The notes under the pieces: model-generated
The model's input: the letters and a program-made list of their open reading frames with translations, nothing else
Databases searched by the model: none
Told to the model about the DNA's origin: nothing
Program-made: the position numbers and the translations under genes
In this document: one piece after another, positions 52,333 to 60,150 of the stretch
Layout: every line of letters starts with the position of its first letter
Position numbering within the stretch: the stretch's first letter is position 1
DNA from: Bog-473 sp963817735
GTDB taxonomy: Bacteria > Actinomycetota > Acidimicrobiia > Acidimicrobiales > RAAP-2
Length of the DNA stretch: 64,000 nucleotides
Direction: 5' to 3'
Assembly: GCA_963817735.1 (NCBI GenBank)
Contig: CAWFPP010000037.1
Location: forward strand, 62,001-126,000

Positions 52333-54327
52333 GTGAGACGTTTTCCGAGTGTGATGCGAGCTGCTCTCTTGATTCTCGTGGTCGGCTCGCTGACGGCCGC
52401 ATTGGTCGCGACGCTCCCCTCAGCTGCACAGGGAGCGGTCGTGGCGCCCCGGTTCAGCGCCATCGGTGCGACCCCCACCATTCCGGATACGTCGCTGCCA
52501 CCGGCCGAGAGCCGACAGATGGACGATCTCACACCGCTCGGTTCGGCCCAGCCACACGGCCATGCCCCTATCCGCGTCGATGGCGAGCGACCGCATATCT
52601 CGGGGCAAGCAGGCCTGAACTTGTCCACCAACTGGTCCGGTGAGGTCGACTCCGGAGCAGGTGCATCGTTCGACGGCGTCGAAGGCGACTGGGTGGTTCC
52701 ATCGGTCCAGGCCTCCGCCGCTGACGGGTTTTCCGCCACCTGGCTCGGGATCGACGGTGTGGATACATCGTCACTGATCCAGATGGGAACGGCGCAGGAC
52801 AGCGGTGGGCTGTACTACGCGTGGGCCGAGTTTCTGCCCGGTGCCGAGGAAGAGATCGGCAACTCATCTGGGCCCGCCCCGGTCGCGCCGGGGGACCAGA
52901 TGGACGCCCAGATTCTCGAGACCTCTCCGGGGGTGTTCACCATGACGCTCGACGACATCACGCAGGACTGGTCGTTTTCCGGGCCGTTCGATTACAGCAC
53001 CCCGGGAATCACGGCGGAGTGGATCGAGGAGGACCCGTCCTCCAGTACCGGGCTCCTTCCTTTCGCGGACTACGGGAGCACTGAGTTCACCAACGTGGCC
53101 GTGGCGGGGTCTGGCCTGTCCGGGTCGGCCCTCTCTCCTGTCTACATGTCCACGGCTTCGGGAGCCATCACCTCCTACCCCGGAGCCGTTGATGTCTCCA
53201 CCGATTCGTTTCCCCTCTTCTACGGCTCTCCCAGCCCGCAAGTCACTTCGGTCGGTCCTGACCAGGGGAGCACGTCCGGTGGGACGGAGGTCACCATCGG
53301 TGGCAGCTTCGTCACGGGAGTTGAAGCGGTTGACTTCGGCGGGGTGTCGGTTCCGTTCTCTGCCGACGTAGCCGATGGCACCGTGACCGCTCAATCTCCG
53401 GCGCACTCGGCGGGCACCGTCGACGTCACAGTGACGACGCCCGGTGGTGTCAGCCAACCCTCCAACACCGACGAATTCACCTATGACGCGCCGGTACCGC
53501 CACCCTCGCCTCCGCCAGTCACCTCGGCATCGAGCACGGCGTCGCACGGCTACTGGTTGGTGGGCTCCGACGGGGGGATCTTCACCTTCGGCTCGGCACA
53601 GTTCTACGGTTCGACCGGATCACTGCACCTCCAACGTCCTGTCGTCGGCATCGTGCCCACCAGCGACAAGGGGGGCTATTGGCTCGATGCTTCGGATGGT
53701 GGGATCTTCGCCTACGGCGATTCGGGATTTTACGGATCGATACCAGGCCTCGGCCTGCATCCGGCCGGATCGGGTCTGCCCAACTCGCTCGACGCGCCAA
53801 TCGTGGGCATGGTGCCCTCTGCCGACGGCGGCGGGTACTTCATGGTGGCTGCTGACGGTGGCGTCTTTGCCTTCGGTGACGCGTTTTTCGCCGGGAGCTG
53901 CCCCGGTATCGGCGGCTGTTCGGGAACCGCAGTGGCCGTCATGCCTGATGCAAGCGGCAACGGCTACTGGTTGGTGACGAACACCGGCCACATCTACACG
54001 TTCGGCGACGCTCCGTTCTACGGAGCGCCCGGACCGCAGAGCGTTCCGGTGACGTCGGCGGTGCGCACGCCTACCGGGAAGGGGTACTGGATCCTTCTTG
54101 CCGATGGCACCATCGACAACTACGGCGACGCCGGCTCCTTTGGAAGCCCGGCCGGCCAGTTCGGCGGCCTCGACCCGGCGACGGCGATCTTCACCACGTC
54201 GGACGGCGGGGGCTACTGGGTCGCTTCGGCCGACGGGTCGGTGGATCAATACGGCGACGCCCCGAATGACGGGTCGATGGCCGGGTCCCGCCTCAATGGC
54301 TCAGTGATCGCTGCGACTGGGTGGTAG
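52333..54327 (+). CDS. Secreted G1-family peptidase with IPT/TIG domain and six GYWLV repeats
   Basis: Intact 664 residues from GTG 52333. Signal: SVMRAALLILVVGSLTAALV. G1 domain about 95-295: NLSTNWSGEVDSGAGASFDG, ATWLGIDGVDTSSLIQMGTA with the catalytic-type Gln, LYYAWAEFLPGAEEEIGNSS and TPGITAEWIEEDPSSSTGLL with the Glu. An IPT/TIG Ig-like domain follows (SPQVTSVGPDQGSTSGGTEV). After a Pro linker there are six about 40-residue repeats opening GYWLVGSDGGIFTFGSAQFY, GYWLDASDGGIFAYGDSGFY and so on, as in the GH43-like protein. The repeats may bind the cell surface; that is inference. Confidence 0.87.
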   Translation: MRRFPSVMRAALLILVVGSLTAALVATLPSAAQGAVVAPRFSAIGATPTIPDTSLPPAESRQMDDLTPLGSAQPHGHAPIRVDGERPHISGQAGLNLSTNWSGEVDSGAGASFDGVEGDWVVPSVQASAADGFSATWLGIDGVDTSSLIQMGTAQDSGGLYYAWAEFLPGAEEEIGNSSGPAPVAPGDQMDAQILETSPGVFTMTLDDITQDWSFSGPFDYSTPGITAEWIEEDPSSSTGLLPFADYGSTEFTNVAVAGSGLSGSALSPVYMSTASGAITSYPGAVDVSTDSFPLFYGSPSPQVTSVGPDQGSTSGGTEVTIGGSFVTGVEAVDFGGVSVPFSADVADGTVTAQSPAHSAGTVDVTVTTPGGVSQPSNTDEFTYDAPVPPPSPPPVTSASSTASHGYWLVGSDGGIFTFGSAQFYGSTGSLHLQRPVVGIVPTSDKGGYWLDASDGGIFAYGDSGFYGSIPGLGLHPAGSGLPNSLDAPIVGMVPSADGGGYFMVAADGGVFAFGDAFFAGSCPGIGGCSGTAVAVMPDASGNGYWLVTNTGHIYTFGDAPFYGAPGPQSVPVTSAVRTPTGKGYWILLADGTIDNYGDAGSFGSPAGQFGGLDPATAIFTTSDGGGYWVASADGSVDQYGDAPNDGSMAGSRLNGSVIAATGW

Positions 54328-54350
54328 GTGGCGGCGAATCGTGCCTTCGA

Positions 54351-55313
54351 TTAGCTCAACTTCCATGTTGTTGACGCCTGGTTGGCCGCACCTTCTGTAG
54401 GCATAAAGGTGGCTGTGAACCCTGTTGACGATGCTGGTACTTCGAACATGATCCACCCGCTCGTGGTTTCACCGCGCGCGTCACTGACTATTCCGACCGG
54501 GAAACTGGGACCTGACGCTGTGGCCTCAAAATCCCCGTCATAACCTTGGCCAGCTGAATCGTAAAGTGTGGTGTCGTTGTAAATGTCCTGTGAGACGTCT
54601 GCAGTGCCGGAGTTCTTGAAGGTGAGAGCAACGGCGACGAAGATGTCTCCCGGGATCTTGGGTTTGACAAATGGCTTGGCTGGGCGGGCGGGATCTACGA
54701 ACTGCGTCACAGTGAGGCCATAACCGGGATCACCGCCGACCGAGAATGACTTTGTGCCGCCAACCGCCAACTGGGATGGCTGGGTCGTCGTCGTTTCCCC
54801 GGTCTTGCTCGTCGAGCCGCCGCCGCTCGTCGAGTCGCTGCCTTTCGTCGAGCCGCCACTTCTCGCCGAGCCTGCCGATCCAGTTGAAACCGTGGTAGTC
54901 GTTGCAGCCACGTGCTTGGCGGGGTGGTTGCTACTCGCTGCGACGGCTGCGACGACGGCGATAACGATGACTGCTGCCACACTCCCCCAGAAGATCGGCT
55001 TTTGAAACAGTGATTTACGGCCAGAAACGGCGTCGGCGGCCACCATTTCCCCCGATGATGACGGAGGCGAGGGTGGGGCGATAGTGCCTGGATCAGCTGT
55101 TGATGACGTGCCCCCCATACCCACTTGTTCTGATGGGGCACCCTCTTCTGATGGGCCATCGTCCAGGCTTGCCTCCTGCGACAGGTTCACCGAGGTGTGC
55201 CGAGTCAGAGAGGCATCGGTGGATGGAGCGAGTGGCGGCGGCGCCGTCTCGGGTGGATACCACTTCCCGTCGCCGGCGAGCCACCAGCCTTCGCCCTTGG
55301 ATGTATCGCTCAT
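54351..55313 (-). CDS. WYPPE-motif membrane protein with DUF4352-like domain
   Basis: Intact 320 residues from ATG 55313 (MSDTSKGEGWWLAGDGKWYP). N-terminal WYPPE motif as at 42338, then an acidic linker, helix PIFWGSVAAVIVIAVVAAVA, a Ser/Thr/Gly linker and a beta-sandwich with KSFSVGGDPGYGLTVTQFVD, DIFVAVALTFKNSGTADVSQ and TSGWIMFEVPASSTGFTATF. The C-terminal part resembles DUF4352/telokin-like domains that bind partners outside the cell. Convergent with the G1 peptidase, 23 bases between stops. Confidence 0.78.
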   Translation of the reverse strand: MSDTSKGEGWWLAGDGKWYPPETAPPPLAPSTDASLTRHTSVNLSQEASLDDGPSEEGAPSEQVGMGGTSSTADPGTIAPPSPPSSSGEMVAADAVSGRKSLFQKPIFWGSVAAVIVIAVVAAVAASSNHPAKHVAATTTTVSTGSAGSARSGGSTKGSDSTSGGGSTSKTGETTTTQPSQLAVGGTKSFSVGGDPGYGLTVTQFVDPARPAKPFVKPKIPGDIFVAVALTFKNSGTADVSQDIYNDTTLYDSAGQGYDGDFEATASGPSFPVGIVSDARGETTSGWIMFEVPASSTGFTATFMPTEGAANQASTTWKLS

Positions 55314-55677
55314 CGTTCCCCATTTCGCCACGCCGGTTCTGCCATCGCCAGGCTTACATCACCAATGGCGGAAAAGCGCCTGCTGCTGGCTGCTCAGCAC
55401 CGTCGTTAGAGTGCCACAAAGAGTGCCTCGGACCCGGCGACGTGTGACAGTTTTGGAAACCAGCCTGCGGCACCCTGCTCGCTCGGTCGTGGGGTCGTCG
55501 TCGGAGCCGGAGTCGCGCGCCTCCGCCGCCGTTGCGTGGACATGGACGTGTCTTGACCGACAGCACACGATCGTGGGCGTCGTCGCGCCCCCGTCTAGAG
55601 CAACCCGGTGGCTGATTCCGCCTAGGGAGACCTTTGGTTATCCGACGGTGATCGGTCTCCCTCCGTGGCCTCTGATC
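55314..55677. other. Intergenic region without recognised gene
   Basis: 364 bases upstream of the WYPPE-motif gene. I see no convincing ORF, RNA gene or long repeat; short palindromic stretches are present but unremarkable. Confidence 0.45.
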
Positions 55678-55863
55678 TCAGGCGCTGGTTTGCCGCCGGG
55701 TGTGCGCTTCCCAAGCCTCGTGCAGCCGGTTGGCGGCTGACCTTGTGTCTTCCCCCTCTTCCCCGGCGATCCAGCCGCACGAGCAAACCCCGACCACGCC
55801 GACACGCCCCACCATGCTCGTGACGTGTGAGGCCACTTGAGTGATTCGATGCTCGTTCGCCAT
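55678..55863 (-). CDS. Small cysteine-containing protein
   Basis: 61 residues from ATG 55863 with a strong ribosome site (GAGGGGGGAC) upstream. MANEHRITQVASHVTSMVGR, then VGVCSCGWIAGEEGEDTRSA and AANRLHEAWEAHTRRQTSA. The CSCGW core plus HxxxxxxH tail resembles mini zinc-binding proteins of actinobacteria and their phages. Role unknown. The ribosome site is the main reason to accept it. Confidence 0.55.
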   Translation of the reverse strand: MANEHRITQVASHVTSMVGRVGVVGVCSCGWIAGEEGEDTRSAANRLHEAWEAHTRRQTSA

Positions 55864-56018
55864 GTTTGTCCCCCCTCAGACCGAAGTTCGACCGCTTTTC
55901 TACCCCAGTTGCAAGACGAGAACCAGCTGGTCCTGAGAGAACCAGCTCAACCACCCATCGTCAAGGGTCGATCGCCATCCTGTTCTTCGTTCTGGCTCTC
56001 GAGCGCCGAAGCGTCGGG

Positions 56019-56417
56019 ATGGCCGTCCTGGCGGGAGAGGTAGCGGCAGTACTCCCCGCCGTATACATGCCCGTGTTCCCGGTGGTGCTGGCCGCCGTCG
56101 CTGGGGGCCTGCTCGTGGTCGCCTGGCGCGGTTTCCGGAGCGGTTGGGCTGCCGTGCCCTGGCGCGTGCTGGTGTCGTTCGGCGTCGCGGGCATTGTGTT
56201 CGGGCTCCTGAACATTTGGTGGCTGCTCTTTGGAGGTGGGCTGCACGCCTGGGACCTGCAGACCAGCGCCGCCAAGATCCCGTCGTACCAGACGTTTTCC
56301 GAAATGGTGGGAACGGCATCCTTCCTCGTCGCGGCGCATCCATTCTACGGGTGGCCCGCCTTCTGCCGTGATCCCATACTGGGTCACCCGAGTCTGCGTG
56401 GCTACGCGCTGAACTAG
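56019..56417 (+). CDS. Small membrane protein, function unknown
   Basis: 132 residues from ATG 56019; an in-frame start at 55866 would add 51. Hydrophobic helices VLPAVYMPVFPVVLAAVAGG, LVVAWRGFRSGWAAVPWRVL and VSFGVAGIVFGLLNIWWLLF, then a loop GGGLHAWDLQTSAAKIPSYQ and a further hydrophobic stretch. The C-terminal 20 residues look random, so the gene may be 3'-truncated; it ends exactly where the decayed cyclase on the other strand ends. No family is recognised. Confidence 0.5.
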   Translation: MAVLAGEVAAVLPAVYMPVFPVVLAAVAGGLLVVAWRGFRSGWAAVPWRVLVSFGVAGIVFGLLNIWWLLFGGGLHAWDLQTSAAKIPSYQTFSEMVGTASFLVAAHPFYGWPAFCRDPILGHPSLRGYALN

Positions 56418-56790
56418 GACTTGACGGAGAACAATCGTCAGGTTCAGGAACACCTCAATTGGTAATCGCCACGGTCCTCGAAACCAATCCCTCATCGCGC
56501 GAGAGGTCAGTAACGGTACGAGAGACGAGCACCTCACCTGCGACCGCCACTGCAGACACGCGTGCCGCTATGTGCACGGCCATGCCTGCTAGTCCTGACT
56601 CCGAAGTTCAACCTGACCAGTATGGAGACCAGCACGAAGATCTAAGCCGATACCTTTGACCGCTTCGGCAATGGCCCGGACGCACTCGATAGCTCTCGCT
56701 GGACCATCGAAGGTGGCCAAGGTGCCGTCTCCGGTTGTTTTTACAAGGCGACCTCGGAAACGTTTGGGCTGGTGTGGTGGTCCCGCTCAT
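56414..56790 (-). pseudogene. Remnant of class III adenylate/guanylate cyclase domain
   Basis: Read on the minus strand, fragments of a class III nucleotidyl cyclase appear in order but in several frames: KRFRGRLVKTTGDGTLATFD, GPARAIECVRAIAEAVKGIG, LDLRAGLHTGQVELRS, then GMAVHIAARVSAVAVAGEVL, VSRTVTDLSRDEGL, FEDRGDYQL and finally RLFSVKS with stop at 56414-56416. The order and the TTGDG, HTG and HIAARV motifs match the catalytic domain of cAMP-producing cyclases. The N-terminal part is missing, cut next to the 2OG oxygenase stop, so this is a decayed fragment. Confidence 0.75.
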
Positions 56791-56807
56791 GCAGCGTCAG
56801 GCATAGC

Positions 56808-57758
56808 TCATCTTTTCCATGCGTTACCGCGGCCGTGGACCATAACGGCGGCCCTTTTCTTGAATTTCATGGCGGATTTTCGCGGTGACCGAATTAAGTC
56901 GCTCAGGCGCACATTGCGTCGGGTAGCCATCTGGAAATCCGCGAACTGCGGTTTTTGCGGGAGATCGGCCGGTTCGTACCAAAGGTTCCCATAGAACTGG
57001 GTGCGCTGCCCTGCGAGATGGTCGTAGTGAGCGCGAACCGCGTGCAATGTGTCAGAACTTGGCGCGAAAATCACCACGCTGTTGTTGTCGGGCTGCCGTT
57101 TCACGGTGTCACACCACTCCCAGGGAACCCAGCAGGTATCCGCCTGCGGGTTGCCCTGCCAGAATGTCTTGACGAACGACCACTCTGGCCTGAATCGAAG
57201 GAAGTGCGTGTGGAATTCGAGGTCTTCGGAATCGGATTGTGGGTTGACGTTGAGCATCCAGGTCAGGGCCTTTTGCCGGTTGTCGGGGTGCGGGCTGATC
57301 TCATAGCCGTGGAGATACTTGTGGAGTCCGGCGTCGAGGTTTGTGGGCTCCGTGAGACCGAACTTTTCGACGAGCACGTCGTGGAGTTGCTGCGATTTGA
57401 AGAACTGGTTGAGGGCCTGGACCGCATCGTTCCTGGGCTTACGCAGCCGCAGCGTCATGCCTTCTGCCTCACAGGCGTCATGGGTCATCCTCGGTCGCTG
57501 CGATTTCTCCAGCCAACGCTCATATTCGGGTCGCGACGTCGTGCACCCCGGTCCTTCGATGACCTCGTATCCGACGCGCTCGAGCTGATAGAACAACTCG
57601 GTAACGGTCCTGACCGCTGGCAAGAGGACGTCCTCGGATTGGGTCACTTCCTTAAAGTCGACCTCAGTCAGAAGATCGCGAATGAAGAGATGGCGGAATG
57701 GCTCCGTTTCGAACTCCGCGTCACTGATGCGCTCGGCAATGTAATCGAATCTTCCCAT
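56808..57758 (-). CDS. 2-oxoglutarate/Fe(II)-type oxygenase
   Basis: Intact 316 residues from ATG 57758 with the ribosome site GGAGGTGAG. The double-stranded beta-helix part carries HGYEISPHPDNRQKALTWML with an HxD-type iron ligand pair, LEFHTHFLRFRPEWSFVKTF, NSVVIFAPSSDTLHAVRAHY with the distal His, and QRTQFYGNLWYEP with the Arg for 2-oxoglutarate. These match 2OG-Fe(II) hydroxylases that act on small molecules or glycan/peptide natural products. The base composition is visibly less GC-rich than in the genes to the left. It lies 14 bases downstream of the acyltransferase gene. Confidence 0.75.
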   Translation of the reverse strand: MGRFDYIAERISDAEFETEPFRHLFIRDLLTEVDFKEVTQSEDVLLPAVRTVTELFYQLERVGYEVIEGPGCTTSRPEYERWLEKSQRPRMTHDACEAEGMTLRLRKPRNDAVQALNQFFKSQQLHDVLVEKFGLTEPTNLDAGLHKYLHGYEISPHPDNRQKALTWMLNVNPQSDSEDLEFHTHFLRFRPEWSFVKTFWQGNPQADTCWVPWEWCDTVKRQPDNNSVVIFAPSSDTLHAVRAHYDHLAGQRTQFYGNLWYEPADLPQKPQFADFQMATRRNVRLSDLIRSPRKSAMKFKKRAAVMVHGRGNAWKR

Positions 57759-57772
57759 CTCACCTCCGTTCG

Positions 57773-58213
57773 TCATCCCAGCAGGGCTGAATTCATCCCT
57801 ACCTTCACAGTGGGCATGCCTGCCCGTACCTCTCTTGGCGGAACCGAGCCGGTGACCACAGCGTTTGCTCCGATGACACTGTCGTCTCCCAGAGTCAGGG
57901 TCTCCGCCGACTTGAACAGCACCTTCGCTCCGGACCCGATGACGAACTTGTCGCCGACCACAACGCCGCCGGCACGGCTTGTCTCGGCCCATAGGTGATA
58001 GAGGCCGGCGCGGCCGATCGTGACGCCTGGATAGATCCGTACCTCGTGGCCGATGATGGTCGACTCATGGATCACCACAGCGATCCCGTTGTGAGGCACT
58101 TGGAAGCGCTCTCTGATCTGGACCTCATCGGGGATTTCCACCGAGAGCAAAAGGAGCCCGAGCCGGAGATATCGCCATCGGCGCTCCGAGTGCCGGCTTG
58201 GACCACACGACAT
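57773..58213 (-). CDS. Hexapeptide-repeat acyltransferase (CysE-like, N-terminus uncertain)
   Basis: About 146 residues. Left-handed beta-helix: VEIPDEVQIRERFQVPHNGI, AVVIHESTIIGHEVRIYPGV, TIGRAGLY, VVVGDKFVIGSGAKVLF and DDSVIGANAVVTGSVPPREV. The HESTIIGHEV/IYPGVTIGR pattern resembles serine O-acetyltransferases and relatives that acylate sugars or amino sugars. The N-terminus before RRWRYLRLGLLLLSVEIP is not convincing and may need a frame change. Paired with the 2OG oxygenase 14 bases on, it suggests modification of a small metabolite or surface sugar. Confidence 0.72.
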   Translation of the reverse strand: MSCGPSRHSERRWRYLRLGLLLLSVEIPDEVQIRERFQVPHNGIAVVIHESTIIGHEVRIYPGVTIGRAGLYHLWAETSRAGGVVVGDKFVIGSGAKVLFKSAETLTLGDDSVIGANAVVTGSVPPREVRAGMPTVKVGMNSALLG

Positions 58214-58668
58214 CGGGTTCGGCGGACCGTCCGGCTAAGCGCCCAGATCCCAAGCATTCGTCGCACGTCAATGAATTTGCTTCCATCAGCCCTATGAGTC
58301 GGGGAATTTCCTGGTTTTCCCATATGTTCAGAGTGCCTAAGAAGGTGCCTGATACAACAAGCAGGTGCCAGATACATTGGAATGTCGGGCTGGCAAAATT
58401 GGATATCGAACTCGACCTTCGTCCTGGCATGGTCCTGATGCCGAGCCACGGATTTCCGACGGAGGTCGGTCTCTTCGTTAGCCCGGACTATCCACGAAAC
58501 CCCGCGACTGAACCGGATGAGAACCGGAGTGAGAACCGGGTGAGAGCCGGGTGAGAGCCACGTAAGGTTTACTACGCAGAGCACCGTTGTACCGAAGGTC
58601 CAACAAAAGGCTACAAGGCAATCAGTCGGTCACCAGTCGGCCATAGCCGAAGATCGTCAAGGACTTAA
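58214..58668. other. Intergenic region with short direct repeats
   Basis: About 455 bases of mixed composition without a convincing gene. Two near-identical boxes (GGTGCCTGATACA and GGTGCCAGATACA, around 58344 and 58364) and three degenerate copies of GTGAGAACCGGG near 58525-58556 are seen. The first pair may be a mobile-element or attachment remnant next to the recombinase fragment. Confidence 0.45.
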
Positions 58669-59250
58669 AACACCCCGGATGCCCGCATCAATTCCAGCAA
58701 CCCGCTCACGGGTCTTCGTCTCCCGACGACCTCGAGCCGCACCCGCTACGCCCTGACGGCCGAGCAGGTGGAGGCCATCGCAGAGATCGTCGATCCGTGG
58801 CGGCACCCCTTTGTCCTCGTGCTGGCCTACTGCGGACTGCGACCGGGAGAGGCAGTAGCGCTGCGACGGCGGGACCTCGACGACCTAGGACGCCTGACCG
58901 TCGAACGTGGCATCAGCGAGCATCGGGGGCGGCTGATTGAGCAGGATACGAAGACCCATCGGGCCCGGGTCGTCCAGGTGCCAGCCTCTGTCTTGAGTGA
59001 GCTGCGGGATCACCTCAAGGCGAACGTGCCGTCCGATCCCGAGTCGCCGGTGTTCACCACCCCCGCACGGACTCGTGTTCGCATGTCGAACTGGCGTCAC
59101 AAGATCTGGGAACCAGCAGCGCTTGAGCTCGACCTGCCGTCGTGGGCCACTCCCTACGTGCTCCGTCACACGGCTGCGAGCCTCATGGCGCAGCAAGGTG
59201 TTCCTGTGTCCGCGGCCGCTGCCGCACTAGGTCAGGCTGTCGGCGCGAAG
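58669..59250 (+). pseudogene. Tyrosine recombinase fragment A (lacks both ends)
   Basis: The open frame from 58669 encodes the middle of a phage-type integrase: NPLTGLRLPTTSSRTRYALT, AEQVEAIAEIVDPWRHPFVL, the first catalytic Arg in AYCGLRPGEAVALRRRDLDD, then the second-Arg box YVLRHTAASLMAQQGVPVSA. It breaks off at AAAALGQ, just before the part that would hold the catalytic Tyr, and runs straight into a MntA-like sequence. The missing C-terminus, with GHDPAIFLRTYAHLYPGD, is found at 63771. The N-terminal arm-binding domain is also missing. Inactive as it stands. Confidence 0.85.
59125..59198 (+). repeat. Copy 1 of 74-bp perfect direct repeat (recombinase)
   Basis: Identical over 74 bases to 63771-63844, 4,646 bases away. 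Downstream of the identity the two still encode the same residues but with several synonymous differences; upstream they share nothing. It encodes the LPSWATPYVLRHTAASLMAQ part of the recombinase. Confidence 0.97.
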
Positions 59251-59482
59251 CACTGCGCCTCCAACGTGAAAGTGCTCGGAAGTGTTGCCCGCGGAGAGGA
59301 CACCCCCGACAGCGACAGCGACATCCTCGTCGACCTGTCGCCCCGGTCGAGCCTGATCACGTTAGGACGATTGGAGCGAGAGCTCAGCGACATCCTCGGA
59401 GTGCCCTTCGATGTCGTTCGGGCCGAAGGTCTACGAGAGGCGGTGCGTGCAGAAGCGAGAGAGGGAAGCGATCCCGCAGTGA
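59240..59482 (+). pseudogene. MntA-type nucleotidyltransferase, 5'-truncated
   Basis: Continuing in frame from the recombinase fragment: KHCASNVKVLGSVARGEDTP, DSDSDILVDLSPRSSLITLG, LERELSDILGVPFDVVRAEG. GSx10DxD (GSVARGEDTPDSDSD) is the minimal nucleotidyltransferase site of MntA antitoxins, which AMPylate HepT. The N-terminal helix before ASNV is replaced by recombinase sequence. The normal C-terminus (EAIPQ-stop) is present at 59480-59482 in another frame, so an additional one-base change near 59460 joins MntA to HepT artificially. Confidence 0.8.
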
Positions 59483-59802
59483 GCCGCCACGACCGTGAGT
59501 GGTTGGCCGACATCGTCGATTCGATTCGAGCGGTTCGCGAGTATCAAGAGCGAGGCGACCTGAGTGACAGCCTGATCTTCGATGCCGTTCGACTCCGGTT
59601 GATCGAGATCGGCGAAGCCGTGAAGCGACTGAGTCCGGCCCTGTTGGAGTACGAACCTGATCTTCCCTGGGAGGAGATCGCCGTTGCCTGATCGCCTCGC
59701 CCATCGGTACTTCGACACGTCACACGCCGTCGTCCAGGCACCATTTACAACGACATACCCGAGCTCGATCTCACTGTGGGGCGCCTGCTCTTACGAGCAT
59801 AA
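59479..59802 (+). pseudogene. HepT-type HEPN toxin, frame-broken
   Basis: GTG 59479 overlaps the MntA TGA by the usual four bases. SRHDREWLADIVDSIRAVRE, YQERGDLSDSLIFDAVRLRL, IEIGEAVKRLSPALLEYEPD, LPWEEIA match HepT toxins. A stop follows (EEIAVA), but the C-terminus continues in another frame: DRLAHRYFDTSHAVVQA, then NDIPELDLTVGRLLLRA with stop at 59800-59802. The HEPN RNase motif should read R-x4-H; here the position of the Arg reads Pro (LPDRLAHRYF), coinciding with the break. Probably inactive. Confidence 0.78.
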
Positions 59803-60150
59803 TGACAACTCGGCGCCTGAGCAGGGGATCAAGCGCGCTGATCGGTCGGTGGAGAATCGAGGAGATGGATCATTGGGATCGATACGCACTTAATCTCGTC
59901 GGCCCTGCGTTCATCGAATTTCGCCGCGACATGACGGGACAATTCGGATTCATTGCCGTCGAAGGCTGGATGGATTGCCGGAATCGTTAATCGGCGATCT
60001 GCTCGTTCGGAGTTTTCGTGGGACGGCAAGGACGAGTGCGATCCGGCCAGCGGTCGAGGGCGGCCTGTCCTTCAGCCCGACGTCAGCCTGACTGGACACA
60101 TCTACTTCCATTTGGGCGATGGCTCGGCGTTTCGTGCCCAGCGAGAGTGA
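59802..60150 (+). CDS. Small conserved protein downstream of HepT (frame-broken)
   Basis: About 116 residues. ATG 59802 overlaps the HepT stop (TAATG). The first part, ALIGRWRIEEMDHWDRYALN, LVGPAFIEFRRDMTGQFGFI, AVEGWMDCR, is followed after a frame change near 59990 by FSWDGKDECDPASGRG and SLTGHIYFHLGDGSAFRAQR. I recognise the combination as a widespread small protein of unknown function seen in actinobacteria and other phyla; I cannot name the family. Linkage to MntA/HepT here may be accidental. Confidence 0.65.
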
